From Oreocharis arfaki (Eukaryota; Chordata; Aves; Passeriformes; Paramythiidae), in assembly GCA_013398015.1 (NCBI GenBank), contig VZRR01010834.1:938373-1002372 (forward strand): a DNA stretch of 64,000 bases, read 5' to 3'. A program made the position numbers and the translations under genes. The notes beneath the pieces were generated by a model, which worked only from the letters and a program-made list of their open reading frames with translations, did not search any database and was not told the origin of the DNA. Below, one piece after another: positions 26,901 through 40,224 of the stretch. Numbering within the stretch: position 1 is the stretch's first letter; each line of letters starts with the position of its first letter.

Positions 26901-29900
26901 GGCACGCTGAGATGGCCATATGTGGGGAAATAAACATCTTGGTAAACTCCTTGGCGTGTGACCAGTATTGAGTATAAATCTGCAGAACAAGGAAAAGCAG
27001 CCCTTTGTGTCACAAGATTATTTTGAACTCGAGCTTTCAAGTAGCTATCAGAGATTACCTCTCATCTTTCACAGCATGAATTTCATGTCCGTATTGCTAG
27101 AGAATACAGAACAATATGGAAAGCAAGGAGGAAGAAAGGAGGAATTAAAGTACCTAAATCAGCTGAGTCATGGCTGAAATACAAAAAGGATTTCTGAAGA
27201 GTTGAGATTGAAACCGTAATGAAAAAATTCCCTCATCTATACCTATGGGGTTACTTACTACAGTGTTTTTGATGGGAATTATGACTCGGTTCCTGGGGAC
27301 TTGCTTGCTTCAATTAATTAAACTCACACTGAGAGGACTATTTCAGCCCTGCAATGATTATTTCTTTTTTCATGGGAAAGTAGGAAAGGTGATTTGAAAA
27401 GAATTTGGTGACCCTTTTCACATTTTCTGATGTTGGAGGCTTTGAATGGAAACTAGAACTCAAACCACAGACCTGAGTCTGGGAGCAGAGTGTGAGGGGA
27501 GAGGTGACAAGAATTGAGGGCATCACTACAAGAAGGCATGGACAAAATCTCTCTAATAACATCACCCCTCGTATCAATGTGTTCCCCTTTCATATTTTTT
27601 TTCTGTACTACTACTCCTTTTTGCCTCTCACCCTGAATTCCTTTTTGTTTCTGAGCTCCAGTTGCGTTTTCAAAAGAAATAGAAAATTGTTTTGGTTCAC
27701 TTATTTATTTTAAAGTAAGGCAAAAGGGTAAGTCTTCTCTGGAGAAAAAGGAATCACACTAGCTTCAGTGACTGCTAGGCAAAGTAATAGCTAACTCATT
27801 GGAGTTGCATGGTCTTTCAAAACAGCCTGTTATTCTCCGAGGTATCAGTTTAACTCCTGTAGGAGACACTACTGCCCAGATTTTGCTCCTTCCCCTTTTC
27901 TCAGAAGGAAAACAGGTTATTTGGAACTATGTTCCATTTTGAAACAAGTCACTCATCACTGCAATATTCTCTCTCGTTGAAGTTGGACGTACAGTAGTGC
28001 CTGTGGTAAGTATGAAAACACCACTGGGTGATAAGAACCATAAAATACCCATGAGTGATAATGAACAGATGCATCCCTCCCACAAATGCTTTCTCATATC
28101 AAATGAAGTGTGGCTGCAAGATTTTATCAGTTTGAGGTATTTACTCAACTTTAGAGAAAAACGTGACCTACCTCAATAATCCCCCATATGGTTATCTTTC
28201 GCATAGGGCTTTTTACCTTTGTGGGTAAGTTTTTGTTGCTTCTGTTAAACTGATTTTTCTCAGCAACATTAAAACAAAAAAGCATGTGACTCCTTGTGGG
28301 TTTACAATAAACAAAGCCAGTGCACATGTACTATCTGATGGTGGATCTTCCTCTAAACTCTTACTAACTATTGAGATATTTTTCCCCTAATGGGATTCGA
28401 CAAAGATAAAATCTATCAGTTTGTATCAGTAACAGAGCAAGGAGATGCTGGAAAAACTTATTTGTCATCATTTTTAATCCATGGGTGGCCAGGATTGGAT
28501 GGTTTCCAGGAGCAATCTGTCTTTAACATGTTGAAACTTCACTTTGCCCTCTGGTATTGCCACGCTAGTATTTACTATGGCGTAGCAGAAGTAATCCCAG
28601 CACATGCTTAGGAAGCGATTGGTAGCTTTTACCCTGGGGCCTGTGCAGGTCTCAAGCAGGCTGGGAAGCTGAGAGCCCTTGCAGCTGTGGGGTGATTGCT
28701 GTGGCCAGGAGGGCAGTGCAGCACCCACCAGCTCTCTGGCTCTGCCAGTGCTCTGCTTAGAACCACTGGTCAGCCATTAACTTCTCTGTGTACCTGCTTC
28801 TTCCTTTTTGTCTGTCCTGATGTTTTAGATGGAAACCTCTGTAGGTGAAGGATGCATTTTATCCTGTGTCTTTCAAGTGCCAATTTTGGCTGGGAAATCT
28901 CAGCACTCCTGTGAGATGAATGGTAATTCCAATAATAAAGGCAAAGCCTGGCCATCTGGCTGCTATTATGGTAATGTCTTGCTCCGTGACAGTGGGACAC
29001 TCTGTGCAGCTGCTTCTCTGTCTCATTCTGTGTTGGAAAGGACTGCTCTTAGACTTTGGGCTAAAACTCCATGGCTTGGAGATAGAAAAGGCCTGTGGTA
29101 ATGCCACCTGACCTAGGTATAGAGGCTGAAAAGAACCCCACTATCTGGAGAGTATCGTTCAGGTTCATATGTCCTGTGGTACTCAACTGCGAGCAGCATC
29201 TACACCACTGGGTTTACTCCCAAAGTGAGTGACAGCCACTGCTCACAAGTGATCATCTTCTCAGAGCATTCCATCCATGCCTGTCTTGGCAGATAACTTT
29301 CTTCTCCCCCAAAGAGTAAGAATTCTCCTGCTTTTATTCAAACATCTATGGATGATGACAGGAATCGGACTTAGCAGCAAACCTCTTCACCTCCCAGTCA
29401 GCTCCAGATGTGGCTGTGCACCCTGCCCAAATCACTCCATTTGCTGCTTGCAGAATTGATGCATTTCTGCTCGGCATATAGCAGACTCTTCAGTGCTTTG
29501 GGATTGAGATATCACTACAGGCATGAGTCAAAAAATGAAACAAAACATAAATTTGAAATTACTTATAAGCTGCATAATTTATCTTGATCAGAGTTTTGAG
29601 ACATGGCCTTTTTCATATTGTAAGATGAATCATGACTTGGATTAATAATACACATGGCTGAATATAGTGCTACTGATAATACTTAGTAGAGGGAAACTAT
29701 CAAATACTTAGCCTTACTGTTGTCTATTGTGTCCTCCCATTAGCTGTTTTATTTTATTCCATCTGGAGTTTCCTTCAGTTTGCATGCTATGTTTGGCACA
29801 ACCTATGTTAAAAACACTGTATTACATTTACAAAATTATTTTTACTATCTCAGGGAGATAGCTTGCAAACTCTAAATTGAAGCTAAAACTTTCCTCTCAC

Positions 29901-30149
29901 ATGTACATCCAGCAACAGAAGAGGCCCTATCCTGTTCCAGAGCCACAACACACAGATCAGTTTGCATGAAGAGTTGAGGATTTTGTAGCCCCTTGGAACA
30001 TAAGGCAGGAAAGATAGGGAATGGGAACAGGCTCCTTAGGGGTGATGGTCATTGTGTGGATGGTGCTGGGGTTGGTGCAGTCTTGTTCATGCTCAAGGAC
30101 AAGACTAAGGGTTTCTGTGGGGAAATGGGCTTAAAACCATACTTAGGCC
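20901..30149. other. Intergenic, no gene seen
   Basis: Over 9 kb without an exon, RNA gene or transposon I can identify. Local features: T-run at 25559-25570, a purine tract at 26674-26705, and slightly GC-richer patches at 23330-23480, 26430-26580 and 28620-28760 that produce overlapping open frames on several strands but no recognisable domain or splice-bounded exon. Confidence 0.6.
26674..26705 (+). repeat. A-rich / (GA)n tract
   Basis: AAAATAAAAAAAAAAAAG followed by AGAGAGAGAGAAAGAG. Simple repeat. Confidence 0.85.
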
Positions 30150-30565
30150 TGGAGTGAAGAGGATCCTCTGGAGTTCAGCAAGGACGTGTCCTGCCTGACC
30201 AACCTAGTGGCCTTCTATAATGGAGTGACTACAGCAGTGGACAAGGGAAGGCCTACAGATGTCATCTACCTGGACTTTTGTAAAGCCTTTTACAGAGTCC
30301 CCCACAACATCCTTCTCTCTAAATTGGAGAGACACGGATTTGATGGATGGACTGTTTGGTGGATGAGGAATTTGTTGGACGCCCCATGTTGGACATCCCA
30401 TTCCATGAATGGAAACATTCAAGGTCAGGCTTGATGGGGCCCTGAGCAGGAATCAGGTCAGGATGGGGCCTGTAGCATCTTGATCTAGCAAAAATTGTCC
30501 TTTGCAGGGGAGTTGGACTAGATGACATTTGAAATGCAAGCTATTCAGTGACTCTGTGATTCCAA
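30150..30565 (+). mobile_element. CR1 LINE: RT fragment joined to 3' end (internally deleted)
   Basis: From about 30170 to 30385 the plus strand encodes CR1 ORF2 reverse transcriptase: SCLTNLVAFYNGVTTAVDKG, then DVIYLDFCKAFYRVPHNILL, SKLERHGFDGWTVWWMRNLL. The catalytic-motif block YLDF.KAF is intact apart from AFY for AFD. The frame then leaves ORF2, and from about 30400 the sequence is the CR1 3' end: GGAAACATTCAAGGTCAGGC, TTGATGGGGCCCTGAGCAGG, GGAGTTGGACTAGATGACA and the decayed ATTC terminus near 30560. The rest of ORF2, including the FADD-type catalytic motif, is missing. This is the clearest plus-oriented CR1 here. It could alternatively be two CR1 pieces inserted next to each other. Confidence 0.92.
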
Positions 30566-33500
30566 GAGAGACCCCTCAAGTGAGCTACCACTTAAGAAAC
30601 ACAGATATCAGGGTCCAAGACTGAACTGGTGAAATAAGTTCTTTAACAATGCTGCTATACCTTTTAAATCCCAAAGATGTGCTGAAGTGTAATACAGATT
30701 TTTTTACCTGAGCTTTTTTATCACTCTTCAAGCCGAACTTGCTCATATCCAGAAGTCATCATGGGCTGTAATTTTTTAAATCCCCATGGAGATCTTGCTG
30801 TAGCAGTGTCCTCTGAGAGAGGCAGGTTCTCTGCATGGCCCAAAGCAGGTGGAACATTCACATGTCATATTGCAAATTGGATGCTTATTCCTTTGGGAGC
30901 TCTTCCTTTATGTGAGAAAAATTAAATCTCTAGCTTGTCTAAGCACAAGGAAGGAAGACTCTGTTTTGAGGACAATAGGGAATTTTGTCTCTCTCTTGAA
31001 ACACAGCTTCATTCGTTTTAAGTATTTGCTTCTGTGCCTTTTCCTATTTTATCTGTTTCCCTTTTGAAAAACAGAATAGCATGGAATTAGGGCATTCATT
31101 GAACATCGTTCAGTGCTTGGCTTCACTCATGTATTTCTGCAGTCTATATTCGTTTTCTACTGTTTTATTCAGTTGTATTCAAAACAATGGCAAAGCCCCT
31201 TTAATTTTGATGATAGAGAATGAGGTCTTATTGAGAAACACCTTCTCAGGCTTCTTGACTTGCATGTGTCTCTCAAGAGGACACTTTCTGATTCATTTTG
31301 GAAAGTGAATGAAAATCTCAAGATAGATTTCTTTTCCCAAACAAGATAAAAGGAACAATTGGGAAAGTAATCAATGCAGGCAAATCAGTTACAGCAGGTT
31401 GTTCATAAGGTGAGTTACATTGTTTTTCTGTTTGCAAATATGTGCCATGGGCTCGGTGTTTAGAGAGATGAACTGGCTCTTTCTGGATATGCAGCTTATT
31501 CATGAATGGCTCATCGTAGTTCAACTCATGGCTCTTTTGAGGACACAGAGGTCATGGTTTGGGTCCGTTTTCTCTAACTGGATACACATTGTTCTTTTAG
31601 AATTTGTTTCCCTGCTGTAAACGTTCATCATGACAGAATCACTGTGATGACTATTTGCTGCTGTGATGAGAGTTCCCTTAGAACACAGGCAAAAGGGGAA
31701 GGTCTGCTCACCCAAGGGAATGTGCTGAAAATCTTCCGTACAATTGGAATGCAATTCCGTAAAATGCCAGCCGTGGGGATGGTTCTTAGTCTACCTCAGT
31801 TTTACATGGCACACAATAGTTAATTTTTCAGGTGTGACTGAAATAGTTGGCCATGGCTGATGACCCAACTTCAAAGGCTGATGACCCAGTTGACTTCAAA
31901 GCACAGACAGGAGTGGAAATGAGATAAAAAAAAATGCTGGAGGAGAATGATAGATGAAGATGTAACTCAGTAGCTTTGCCCATCCACTTGCTGCTGTGTT
32001 GGTGCACTGATGCAGCATTTTGGGTGTGGAAATCCCCCAAAATGCACTTGTTAGACTCCTCTACCAGCCTGTGAGATATATCTCCGATGGTCTAAGTATC
32101 TGCTGTACTCCTGGGGTATCTAGGGGGGCAGGCAATGGGGCCAAGGTATGGTGGAGCAGGGCTGCCAAGGAAGTGACAGACTGACCCAAAAGGAAATAAA
32201 ACCCTGAAACCTTTATCTGCTGTCAAATGGAAAGCTGAGGGTCATCAATGACAAAAGAAGTTCACTAACTTTTGACCTTGACCAATGGATCCACATCTCA
32301 CAATCCATTGAGGAACATCAGATAGGACAGTTACCTATTCCTGGTGTAAAAAGCTTTGTGAAGTGGAGATATCTCATCCACTCCTCAGTATAAGTGATGT
32401 GCTTATATCTGTTTGGATTATTTTGTGAGGATATACACACCACAACATTTCCATTTGCCATTTTCCTATCTAGATTTTTATCTTGATTCAGGAGGCACAC
32501 CATAAAAACAAGTCTTGGATCAGCAGCTATTTCTGACCTGTGGATTATTTTGTTTGCTTTTGTTTCATATCACAGGGGCTTGCGGTTGTCTTGGTCTGGC
32601 TTAGATTTTCCTGGTGCTGTTTGCTGAAATGTTTTATTTTCCACCATTGCCTGTAGGCACTGACATGGATTAGCCTTGGCAGCACCATGCAGGGGGCTTA
32701 CACACCCTGATGCTCACTAATTACAACCTCCTGAACGTCCTAAGAGCTACAATAATACAGTGATGTGTATATGAAGTCACAGTCTGTCAATGTATTGCCC
32801 CTGTGGTGTAAACCCTGCAAGCAATATACTCGTGACTGGAAATCCCTTTATTGCATGGAGAGTTTTGTTCTTCTGAGTGGTTTCTATTTACATATGCTCA
32901 GGTTCTCTGAATGTCCAACAGAATGTGATACTACAGCAACCCACATCTTGAAGACAGATGGGGATTTCAATTCCTTGCTTTTACTCCTTTTTTTCTTGCT
33001 TTTGACTCCCTTAGCTTCTTCTTCCCACAGCTACTTGTCAACATTTTCTTCTGGCACAGTACCTGAAGTGCCCAATCTAGGAAAACACCTGTAAGGTTTA
33101 TTTGTTTGTTTTAAATCTCTGTGTTAACAGTTAGGGCATTTAGCTTGCTAAATACCTGTCAGGGTCCAAATGTGAGTTCAGCCACCAAATTGCTGGTGTG
33201 TGGATTCCTGAGTTACAGGTGATGAGGTGCAGTGCAGGGGAAGACGGTAAGTTCAGTCCTATGTGAAACGCCTGAACTTGATGCGGAGGATCTGTCAGAG
33301 CTTTGGTCCCCTGCATATCTTCAACCAGCTGATCAACTCCTACTCAGTAAAATTATTTCCCAGTGTAGGCATAGGTATTTAAGATCTCCATGTGTTTTAG
33401 AGTATTAGGCAAAAGAGAGAGGATTTTTTCCTGCATAATATGGCCCACGGAAGTACTGATCCTTCTCCTCCGGCTTCAAAGGGAGGCCAGCACAATCAAG

Positions 33501-34866
33501 TTCCTGAGTGTGCCTCCATCAGCTGTCACTGTTAGGTCCTGTTGTTCTGCAGGACCAATGGCTGGGTACTGGACGCCCCTGAGCACGTGGAGAGCCCTGC
33601 TGAAACGAGAGAAAATGGCAAATATTGTCTGGTCTGGACCAACCATGATGACCATGAAGAGATTCTGGTGTTTCTCGTGTTCTGCTTCACTCAGTCTCGA
33701 AAGATTTCTTTGAATGATTTAGGAAGGCATCATATACTTAAAATGGCTCAGGTATGCCCTTCTAACCTCCCCTCAGCATGTGCAAAGGAGAGCCACTTTA
33801 ATTTCAATGCTAGGGGTAATTTCCTATCTCCAGAAACTGGAGAGGATTTTGCATGTAATGGCAATTAGAGTTTCCAGTAGGGAAATCCCTCCAGTTTTCA
33901 CACAGTGAATGTATTCTCCAAAGTAATGACATCAACACAAAAAAAAAAAAAAAAAAAAAGGGAAGATGAAGGGTTTTCATCATTATATTTGACAGAACAT
34001 ATACACTACTTTTGCAGAGATTGAAATAATCATAAGTAAGCTCATGGAAAATTGCAAACATATAAAGGTTGTATGAACAGATGCATAAATCAAATTGTGA
34101 AGTAATTTTAATGCACTTTTTTTGACATAAATTCTTTTAGAGGACTAATCAGCCACTTTCTAATATGAATCTTATTTAATGGTAAGAATGATGATGATTA
34201 AAATATTAGACACCGGTGAAAACTTCTCCACTTGAAAAAAAAAAAAAAGCTATAGCTAAGCCTTGAGGCAAAAATGTTAAAAATAGACATTTTTTGTATG
34301 AAACTATTTGCACAAATGAAACTAATAGGTTTTTATCTAAACCATCTGGTGGAGGAAAAGCATTAAAATGTAAAGTCACATATTGAAGCCCACAGAGACT
34401 TATTCTGAATGCTATGTGTTAAAAAAAAAAAAAAAAGGAAAACTGTATCTTTTCCTTCATTTATCTGAGGCCTCGCTCTTCAGAGTCCAAGCTTTAAGCA
34501 GTTAGTTTTGCTTTCGCAAAATCAATACACTCCTTCTGGTCTTCACTTAAAAACTGTGCTCCCAATAACGCAATCTAAATTCATTTCAGAAGAGTGATTA
34601 GTGGATTAGCATTTATGGTTTGCTTGGGATTTTTTTTTTACCCTTAAATAAGCCTCTACAGGAAACTCAGATACAAATGACATTCACATTTGTTTTTTCT
34701 GTAAAACCAGACTGCGAAACCTCAGTTTAAAATAGCACAATCTACTGTAGCACGAGCTGTGTAACAGGAAGTAACCAACTCTCACTCTCTTTCACAATTT
34801 GAGGCCTAACAACCGTGATATTCTGGGCTTTCTTTCTATCCCACCTGTAGGGGATTTCATGTGAAA
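30566..34866. other. Intergenic, no gene seen
   Basis: No exon or transposon recognised. Overlapping frames of 107-109 residues (32765-33094, 33390-33868) have no known domain. Three long A-runs lie at 33939-33959, 34235-34248 and 34421-34436. Confidence 0.6.
33939..33959 (+). repeat. Poly-A run (21 A)
   Basis: Uninterrupted homopolymer; two further runs of 14 and 16 A follow within 500 bp. No pseudogene body is recognisable upstream of any of them. Confidence 0.9.
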
Positions 34867-35355
34867 CTGAATCACAGACTAGCCTAGATTGGAAGGGATC
34901 TCTGCAGGTTTTCTGATCTATCCGATCCCCACAGGCAAAGCTGGTACAGCTTAGAAAGGGATCTTCAGGGCTATCCTGTTGACTTTTGAATATCTTGAAG
35001 TACAGAAACCCCACAGTCTCTTTGGGTTGCTGTTTGAGTGTTTTCAACCTTCCCCTGGTGATTATTTTTTTCCTAACATGTAATCAGGACTTGCCTTATT
35101 TCAGCTTGTGTCTGTTGCCTCTTGCCCTTCATGTATGCCTCCAGAAATATTTGAGCTCTGTCTTCCCTACAAAGATCCACTGTGCAGTTACAGACTGCAG
35201 AAGGAACCCATCTCCTTGAGACTGACCCATTTCAGCATTCTCAGCCCTCCACCTTAGCCCTGTGTTCCAGTTCCTGACCATCATGATGGCCTCCTGTGGA
35301 TTCACTCCAGTATGTCAATGTTTTCCTTGTATTTGGGTCACTTCTGGAAAGGTTC
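34867..35355 (-). mobile_element. CR1 LINE 3' region, strongly diverged
   Basis: The plus strand follows the reversed CR1 3' region over nearly 500 bp: GAATCACAGACTAGCCTAG, GATTGGAAGGGATCTC, ACCCCACAGTCTCTTTGGG, CTTGCCTTATTTCAGCTTG, TGTCTGTTGCCTCTTGCCC, GATGGCCTCCTGTGGATTC and CTCCAGTATGTCAATG. This includes the end of ORF2 as well as the 3' UTR. Many substitutions and small gaps mark it as one of the older copies. The open frames here (34742-35047 and 34986-35219) are repeat debris. Confidence 0.88.
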
Positions 35356-38300
35356 CCACTTCTAGAATCATGTTTCTTCCCAATCTGAATGTGACAACAC
35401 TACAAGAAGATATGATAACCTATTTTTGACTTTTGCTCAAATTGTCCTCAAAAAATTCTCCCTTGAGATTTTAGGAATATTCAGCCTTGAAAATCTATCA
35501 GCCATGTACTGCAGAGGCACGACCTTCCTGCCAGGAGTTCATTGTGTGGCTGCTTCCAGCCTGCTTGCAGAGGGCAGCTTCTGCTGTGGATGCAGATGCA
35601 GGACAGTCCCATGCAGCTGACATGACTCTCTCCTGGTGAGTCTCATCAGTCTTCTTACACATACATGTGTGTGTATGGTGCTTTGTTAGGTCTGATGTAG
35701 AAAGGCAGGTAAAAAACTTTATTGAGTTCTAGGCAGAAATTCTGAAAAAAAACCAGAAGAGAGAGAAATAAATCAGTTTGAGGGATATGAATGATATAGT
35801 CAAAATTCCACTCTCACTAGCTTTGATATTTTAATCAAGGATTCCAGGAACCTAGGACCAGAGATTACTCAGACATCTCTCTCTTTTTATTTTAATATTT
35901 TAAAATTAATTTAGAGCTATGTTCAAAAATAGCACTCAGCTGTCCACATATTACTTAAAAGTGGAACTGCTGAAGATAAACAAAACCTGGCAACTTCCCC
36001 CTATTTATTATTTGTAAAATCTCACCTAGTTAAAGCTGCCCCCATGGATCTGAGCGCTGCTTCACAGAATTTGAACTTCAGTTATGACTAAAGCAGAAGA
36101 CTGTTTTTCAAAACTCTCAGATCTCAGCTACCTTTACTCTAAATTACCCTGTGTCCCTGGGCACATCACTTACCTCCTTTCATATTCATCTCTTTAACAA
36201 AACCATGTAGCACATGCTTGTATGCCAGAGAAGTGGAGAGGCTCAGCTCATTATTTTGAACTCTGAACAAAACATGAAGGCTTCCTCTGCTAATTAGGGC
36301 ATCAGCCTTATTTATTCAAGTGGTGACATGTTTTTGAATGAACTTTGGATCTTCATGTTGCTATCTAAGCTGTGCTACATAGACAGCAGGAAAAAATCTT
36401 TCTTGCACCTTCAGTATTTAACAATATGACTGTACTGATGGCACAAACCTGGATCCAGGTGTTTCATTGTGAAGAAAATTGGAATTACAAAAGCAGCCTG
36501 CAGGCTTTGGGTCTGCAAAGGGCTTGTGCTGCCACAGGTATTGTGCTAGCACCCCATGTGCCCCCACCCCAGCCCATATTGGAAAGGTTTTGGACTTTTT
36601 TACTTTTTACTGAAACTTGGCACTATGGGAGCACAAAGGTCAGCATATATGCTGTGCATAAAGCTGGGAAATTTTTGACTGCATGTATCAAAGTATGAGA
36701 AACTTGAATGTTCACTAGAGGTTTTCTTCGTCTTCCTTTCTATTCTATTTTTCTGAAACTATTGGAGCCAGGCAGATTGTAAGGCAGAACTTCTTAGAAA
36801 GCAGTTTAGAGCAGCATCTGAAATGTGTGATTCTTGGAGCCTTCAGAGACTTCTGCATTACAAAATGTGTGCCCAGCTTTCTGTGAAAAAGTGGCTCATG
36901 GAAGATCACCTACTTGCATGTTTGATTTAGCTAAAGAACATGGTTTATAAAGATAACAAAGATATCCATACTTGATCTAACTTTATTTTTTCCCCAGGCA
37001 GTAGTGTATACACCCTGCTGTTTGGTAAATTCAGAGTTAAAAGGAAAAGTATTTTGGTTTGATTTTGAAATTTCATGACCTAAACATCCAGCCTCTGGAC
37101 ATGGCTCTGAGTTCTCTGGTTCTGCCTGCTGTGTGCGCTCGGTGTCTGCTGTCCGCATCCTCACTGCTCAGCTGGCCGGCAGTCTGGAAAATGCTGATGT
37201 TCTAAGGGTTACTGGATTACAATTGTTCTCTGCAAACAAAATTCACATCTGTTCTGACAATTTATTTCAGCCTGATGCAACTTGAAAAGGTCGAGATTAA
37301 TCCCAGAAAATCAGACTTCTATTTGAAAGGCCAAATCAACTTTAATTGTAGCACATGGCTATTTGTATTGGCATTTAGCTGCAGCCGTTTATCCTTCTTT
37401 CCACTGGTATTATTTGTTTCTGAGCTTGCTACTAAAGCCTACAATGCCAGCTGAAATGTTTTAAGTAATGTAACAGAAATAACAGCTGACATCTTTCCTT
37501 TTACAGGTTTCCACTGACCCAGGGTATTTTGTGTGCATGGCTTTTATGACTTTTGTTTATCAGCAGTCTGGGTAAAAAAGTCATAGAAAAAAAATGCTGG
37601 GTTATTTTATAAAGATTAATGGTGTCTACTGTATCCTCCTATCCTGTTGGCTTTATCCATCAGAGCCCGAGGTGATGAACTGCTTGCTCTGGAGTTCTGC
37701 CTCCTACCCAACCTGGATCCCAGACGTTAAGGGGTTTAAAGCCCCTTCACATAGCACCACTTGCAAGCTGTGCTTTTCCATGTCGGTGAGGTGACTAAGA
37801 GCAGCACCCCTCCCCTAGGCATGGTGTAACACCTCTCTAACTACCCTGCTTCTCCTGGCAGCTGCTATCAGCTCAGCCTTCAGCCATCAACTGATAGCTG
37901 AGCTCTCAGATCCCCTGAAAAGTGACAGGATGAAAGAGACTGATTTGGCAATACTTCGCTCTTGCTGTTTGGCCTGGAGAAAGATACTCTAACTGGTAAG
38001 ATTGTTTAGCAACAGCTGGCAAGCACCCGGGTGTGAGCCTGATTTTCAGACATGACAAGCACTTATAGGAATGTTGCCAGATACAGCTGTTTAAAAGCCT
38101 TAATAAACAGCAAGTCAATACTAATCTTTGCCAAATTAATCTTTTCCTTGACAGCCCATCAGAGCAATTATACTCAGACTCGTTGTAAACACACAATTGT
38201 CAGAGGGTAAGTATCTTCTCTGCAATATACTGTGGATTTTTGCACACAGATTGTTTTCCAAATAGGTAGGTTTCCATTTCTTTTCCTCTTCCTCTCTCTC

Positions 38301-40224
38301 TCTTCCCCCTCCCCCCCACCATTTTATTTTCTGGCCGATTACATGATTGCCAGCTTGGTATTAGCCTGAACAAAATTTCTTTGTAAAGTGTCTATCACAG
38401 CAAGTCCTTAATAGAATGTGAAACGATGACAGTCACAGGATCCATGCAGATGCACATTTGCTAGTGGGTTTCTCTAATTAGGCAGTAACTGTGACAGACT
38501 CTGAAATGTTACAAGTCATTGTTCTCACTTGTCCTCTTGTTGGTGAAGTAAGAGCTACATTTGAGATGTGATTTAATGTGCTGCTGGGTAATAATAAAAT
38601 ACATGGATTTGCAAAGGAAAGCAAATAGTATCTGTGAGGCCTGACACAAAGGACCTCCTGTTCTCCGAGGTGCTCAACACCTTCCGCAGCACTGCCAGCT
38701 CACTGCTGTACTCACCAAATAATATTTTATTTCAATGCAAAAGGGCTTGAAAACACCAGAAAAAATAATTAACAGGGTAATGGTTGTTTATCTGTCTGTC
38801 TGCCTGCCTGTCTCTCTATCTACTATTTTTGTCTATATCTATACCTCCATCTGTAGCTATAGCTGTCTCTATACCTACCTATCAATAGGAGTCCAGGGGA
38901 GTAACTCCTGTACTGGCTACATAACAGCTCCTTCGCTACTTCTCACAGTGTGTGCAAAATAAAGATTTTTACCTACTCCATTTTCCCAGGGCACAGAAAG
39001 ATATCTCTGTGGATCTGCCATGTTTACAGGACTGGGTAAGAAACAGGCAGACACAGACTTGGAGATGGTAGTTCAGGGTGGGATGATGTCTCAAAAGGCT
39101 AAGGAAGGTGGTAAGACTGTGTTTTACCTTCCAGTAATGAGCTCTTTTATTGTTGGGTTTCCTGTTTACAGAGGAGCCTCACAGGGAATATTTGGCAGAG
39201 ATGCCACTGGAATCAGGAGCTAGTATTTGGTGAGAGAGAGAGAAGTGGGCATGAATACATTACATTTCCCTGTGAATGGCTGGGGCCCTCTATGAATACA
39301 TTACTTACTTACTGCCTGTGGATGAATGTGTGGGGAAAATCCTATGGCAGGCCCATTTGAATTGGAATTTGGCTTCTTTGGTCAGAGGCAGCAGCTGGAT
39401 GAGATTTCTGCTTGAACACATGTGAGTCTGGGGATAGAGAGACCAGGATATCTCCTGTCACCAGAACGCGGCACACTGAGAGCAGCAGTAAAATCAAAGA
39501 GCCTTTCCTTTTCAAAACCTCTGCTTACCTTGGTGCAAACAGATGGGATTTACAACCTGCAGAGTGCCTATGTTGGCAACTGTGCATTTTGCCCACCACA
39601 TTTTAAAAATAATTTAAAAATATATGAATTTCAATGAATGGAAGACATTATTTCTTTTGGTTTCTATCACTCTGACAGATGTTTTTATCATATTTGCTTG
39701 CTGCTACTCTGTTGCTTCCATGTGCAGGTTGTTTAGTTCCTGTGGGCTTTCTCATTATCATGGTTAGGACAGATGGTGACTTACAACCGGTGACTGGGGT
39801 GTCTGTGTTACCGTGGTGCCTAAGGCACAGTGCTGCAGTGAAGGATGGGGCACGTCTTCACCAGCTCCAGTGCAGTTTCACCTGCTTACAAAATGATCCC
39901 AACTATCTATTGGCAATTTGTATCTGTCAATATACAGCCAAAAACAAACAGCAGATTGCCCATGGCTGGCCACCTTTTCTTTTTCCCAGGTCAGACATGA
40001 AGAACAGACATTTATGCATTGAAGTCGGATCTTTCTTTTGGAAAAAAATGGTTTCAGTATATCCTGGGCCAAAACTGCTGCTCTTCCAGCACAGTTGTCC
40101 CATTTGAACAGAGCCCAGACACAGAACCACACTCAGAGCACTGGATGGATAAAGTGCTGCACAGCAAACACACCGCAGGTTCCCGTGCTTACAGACTGAG
40201 AGACACCAACTAGCCAGAGGTTCA
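35356..40224. other. Intergenic, immediately downstream of TOX; no gene seen
   Basis: No exon or transposon recognised. A pyrimidine tract lies at 38277-38321 and a TCTG/TCTA microsatellite at 38787-38890. The 142-residue open frame at 39679-40107 begins with a hydrophobic stretch but has no known domain, no splice context and three overlapping rivals. Confidence 0.6.
38787..38890 (+). repeat. (TCTG)n(TCTA)n degenerate microsatellite
   Basis: CTGTCTGTCTGCCTGCCTGTC, then CTCTATCTA and diverging CTATACCT units. Confidence 0.85.

Noticed and set aside
30186..30434. 82-residue plus-strand frame with reverse-transcriptase motifs
   Set aside because: Part of the CR1 copy, annotated as a mobile element rather than a gene.
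33390..33868. Two overlapping frames of 107-108 residues
   Set aside because: No recognisable motif, and they overlap in different phases, as expected of chance.
39679..40107. 142-residue open frame just beyond the TOX poly(A) site, hydrophobic at its start
   Set aside because: No recognisable domain, no splice or promoter context, and three overlapping frames on both strands; length is within chance for 64 kb read in six frames.
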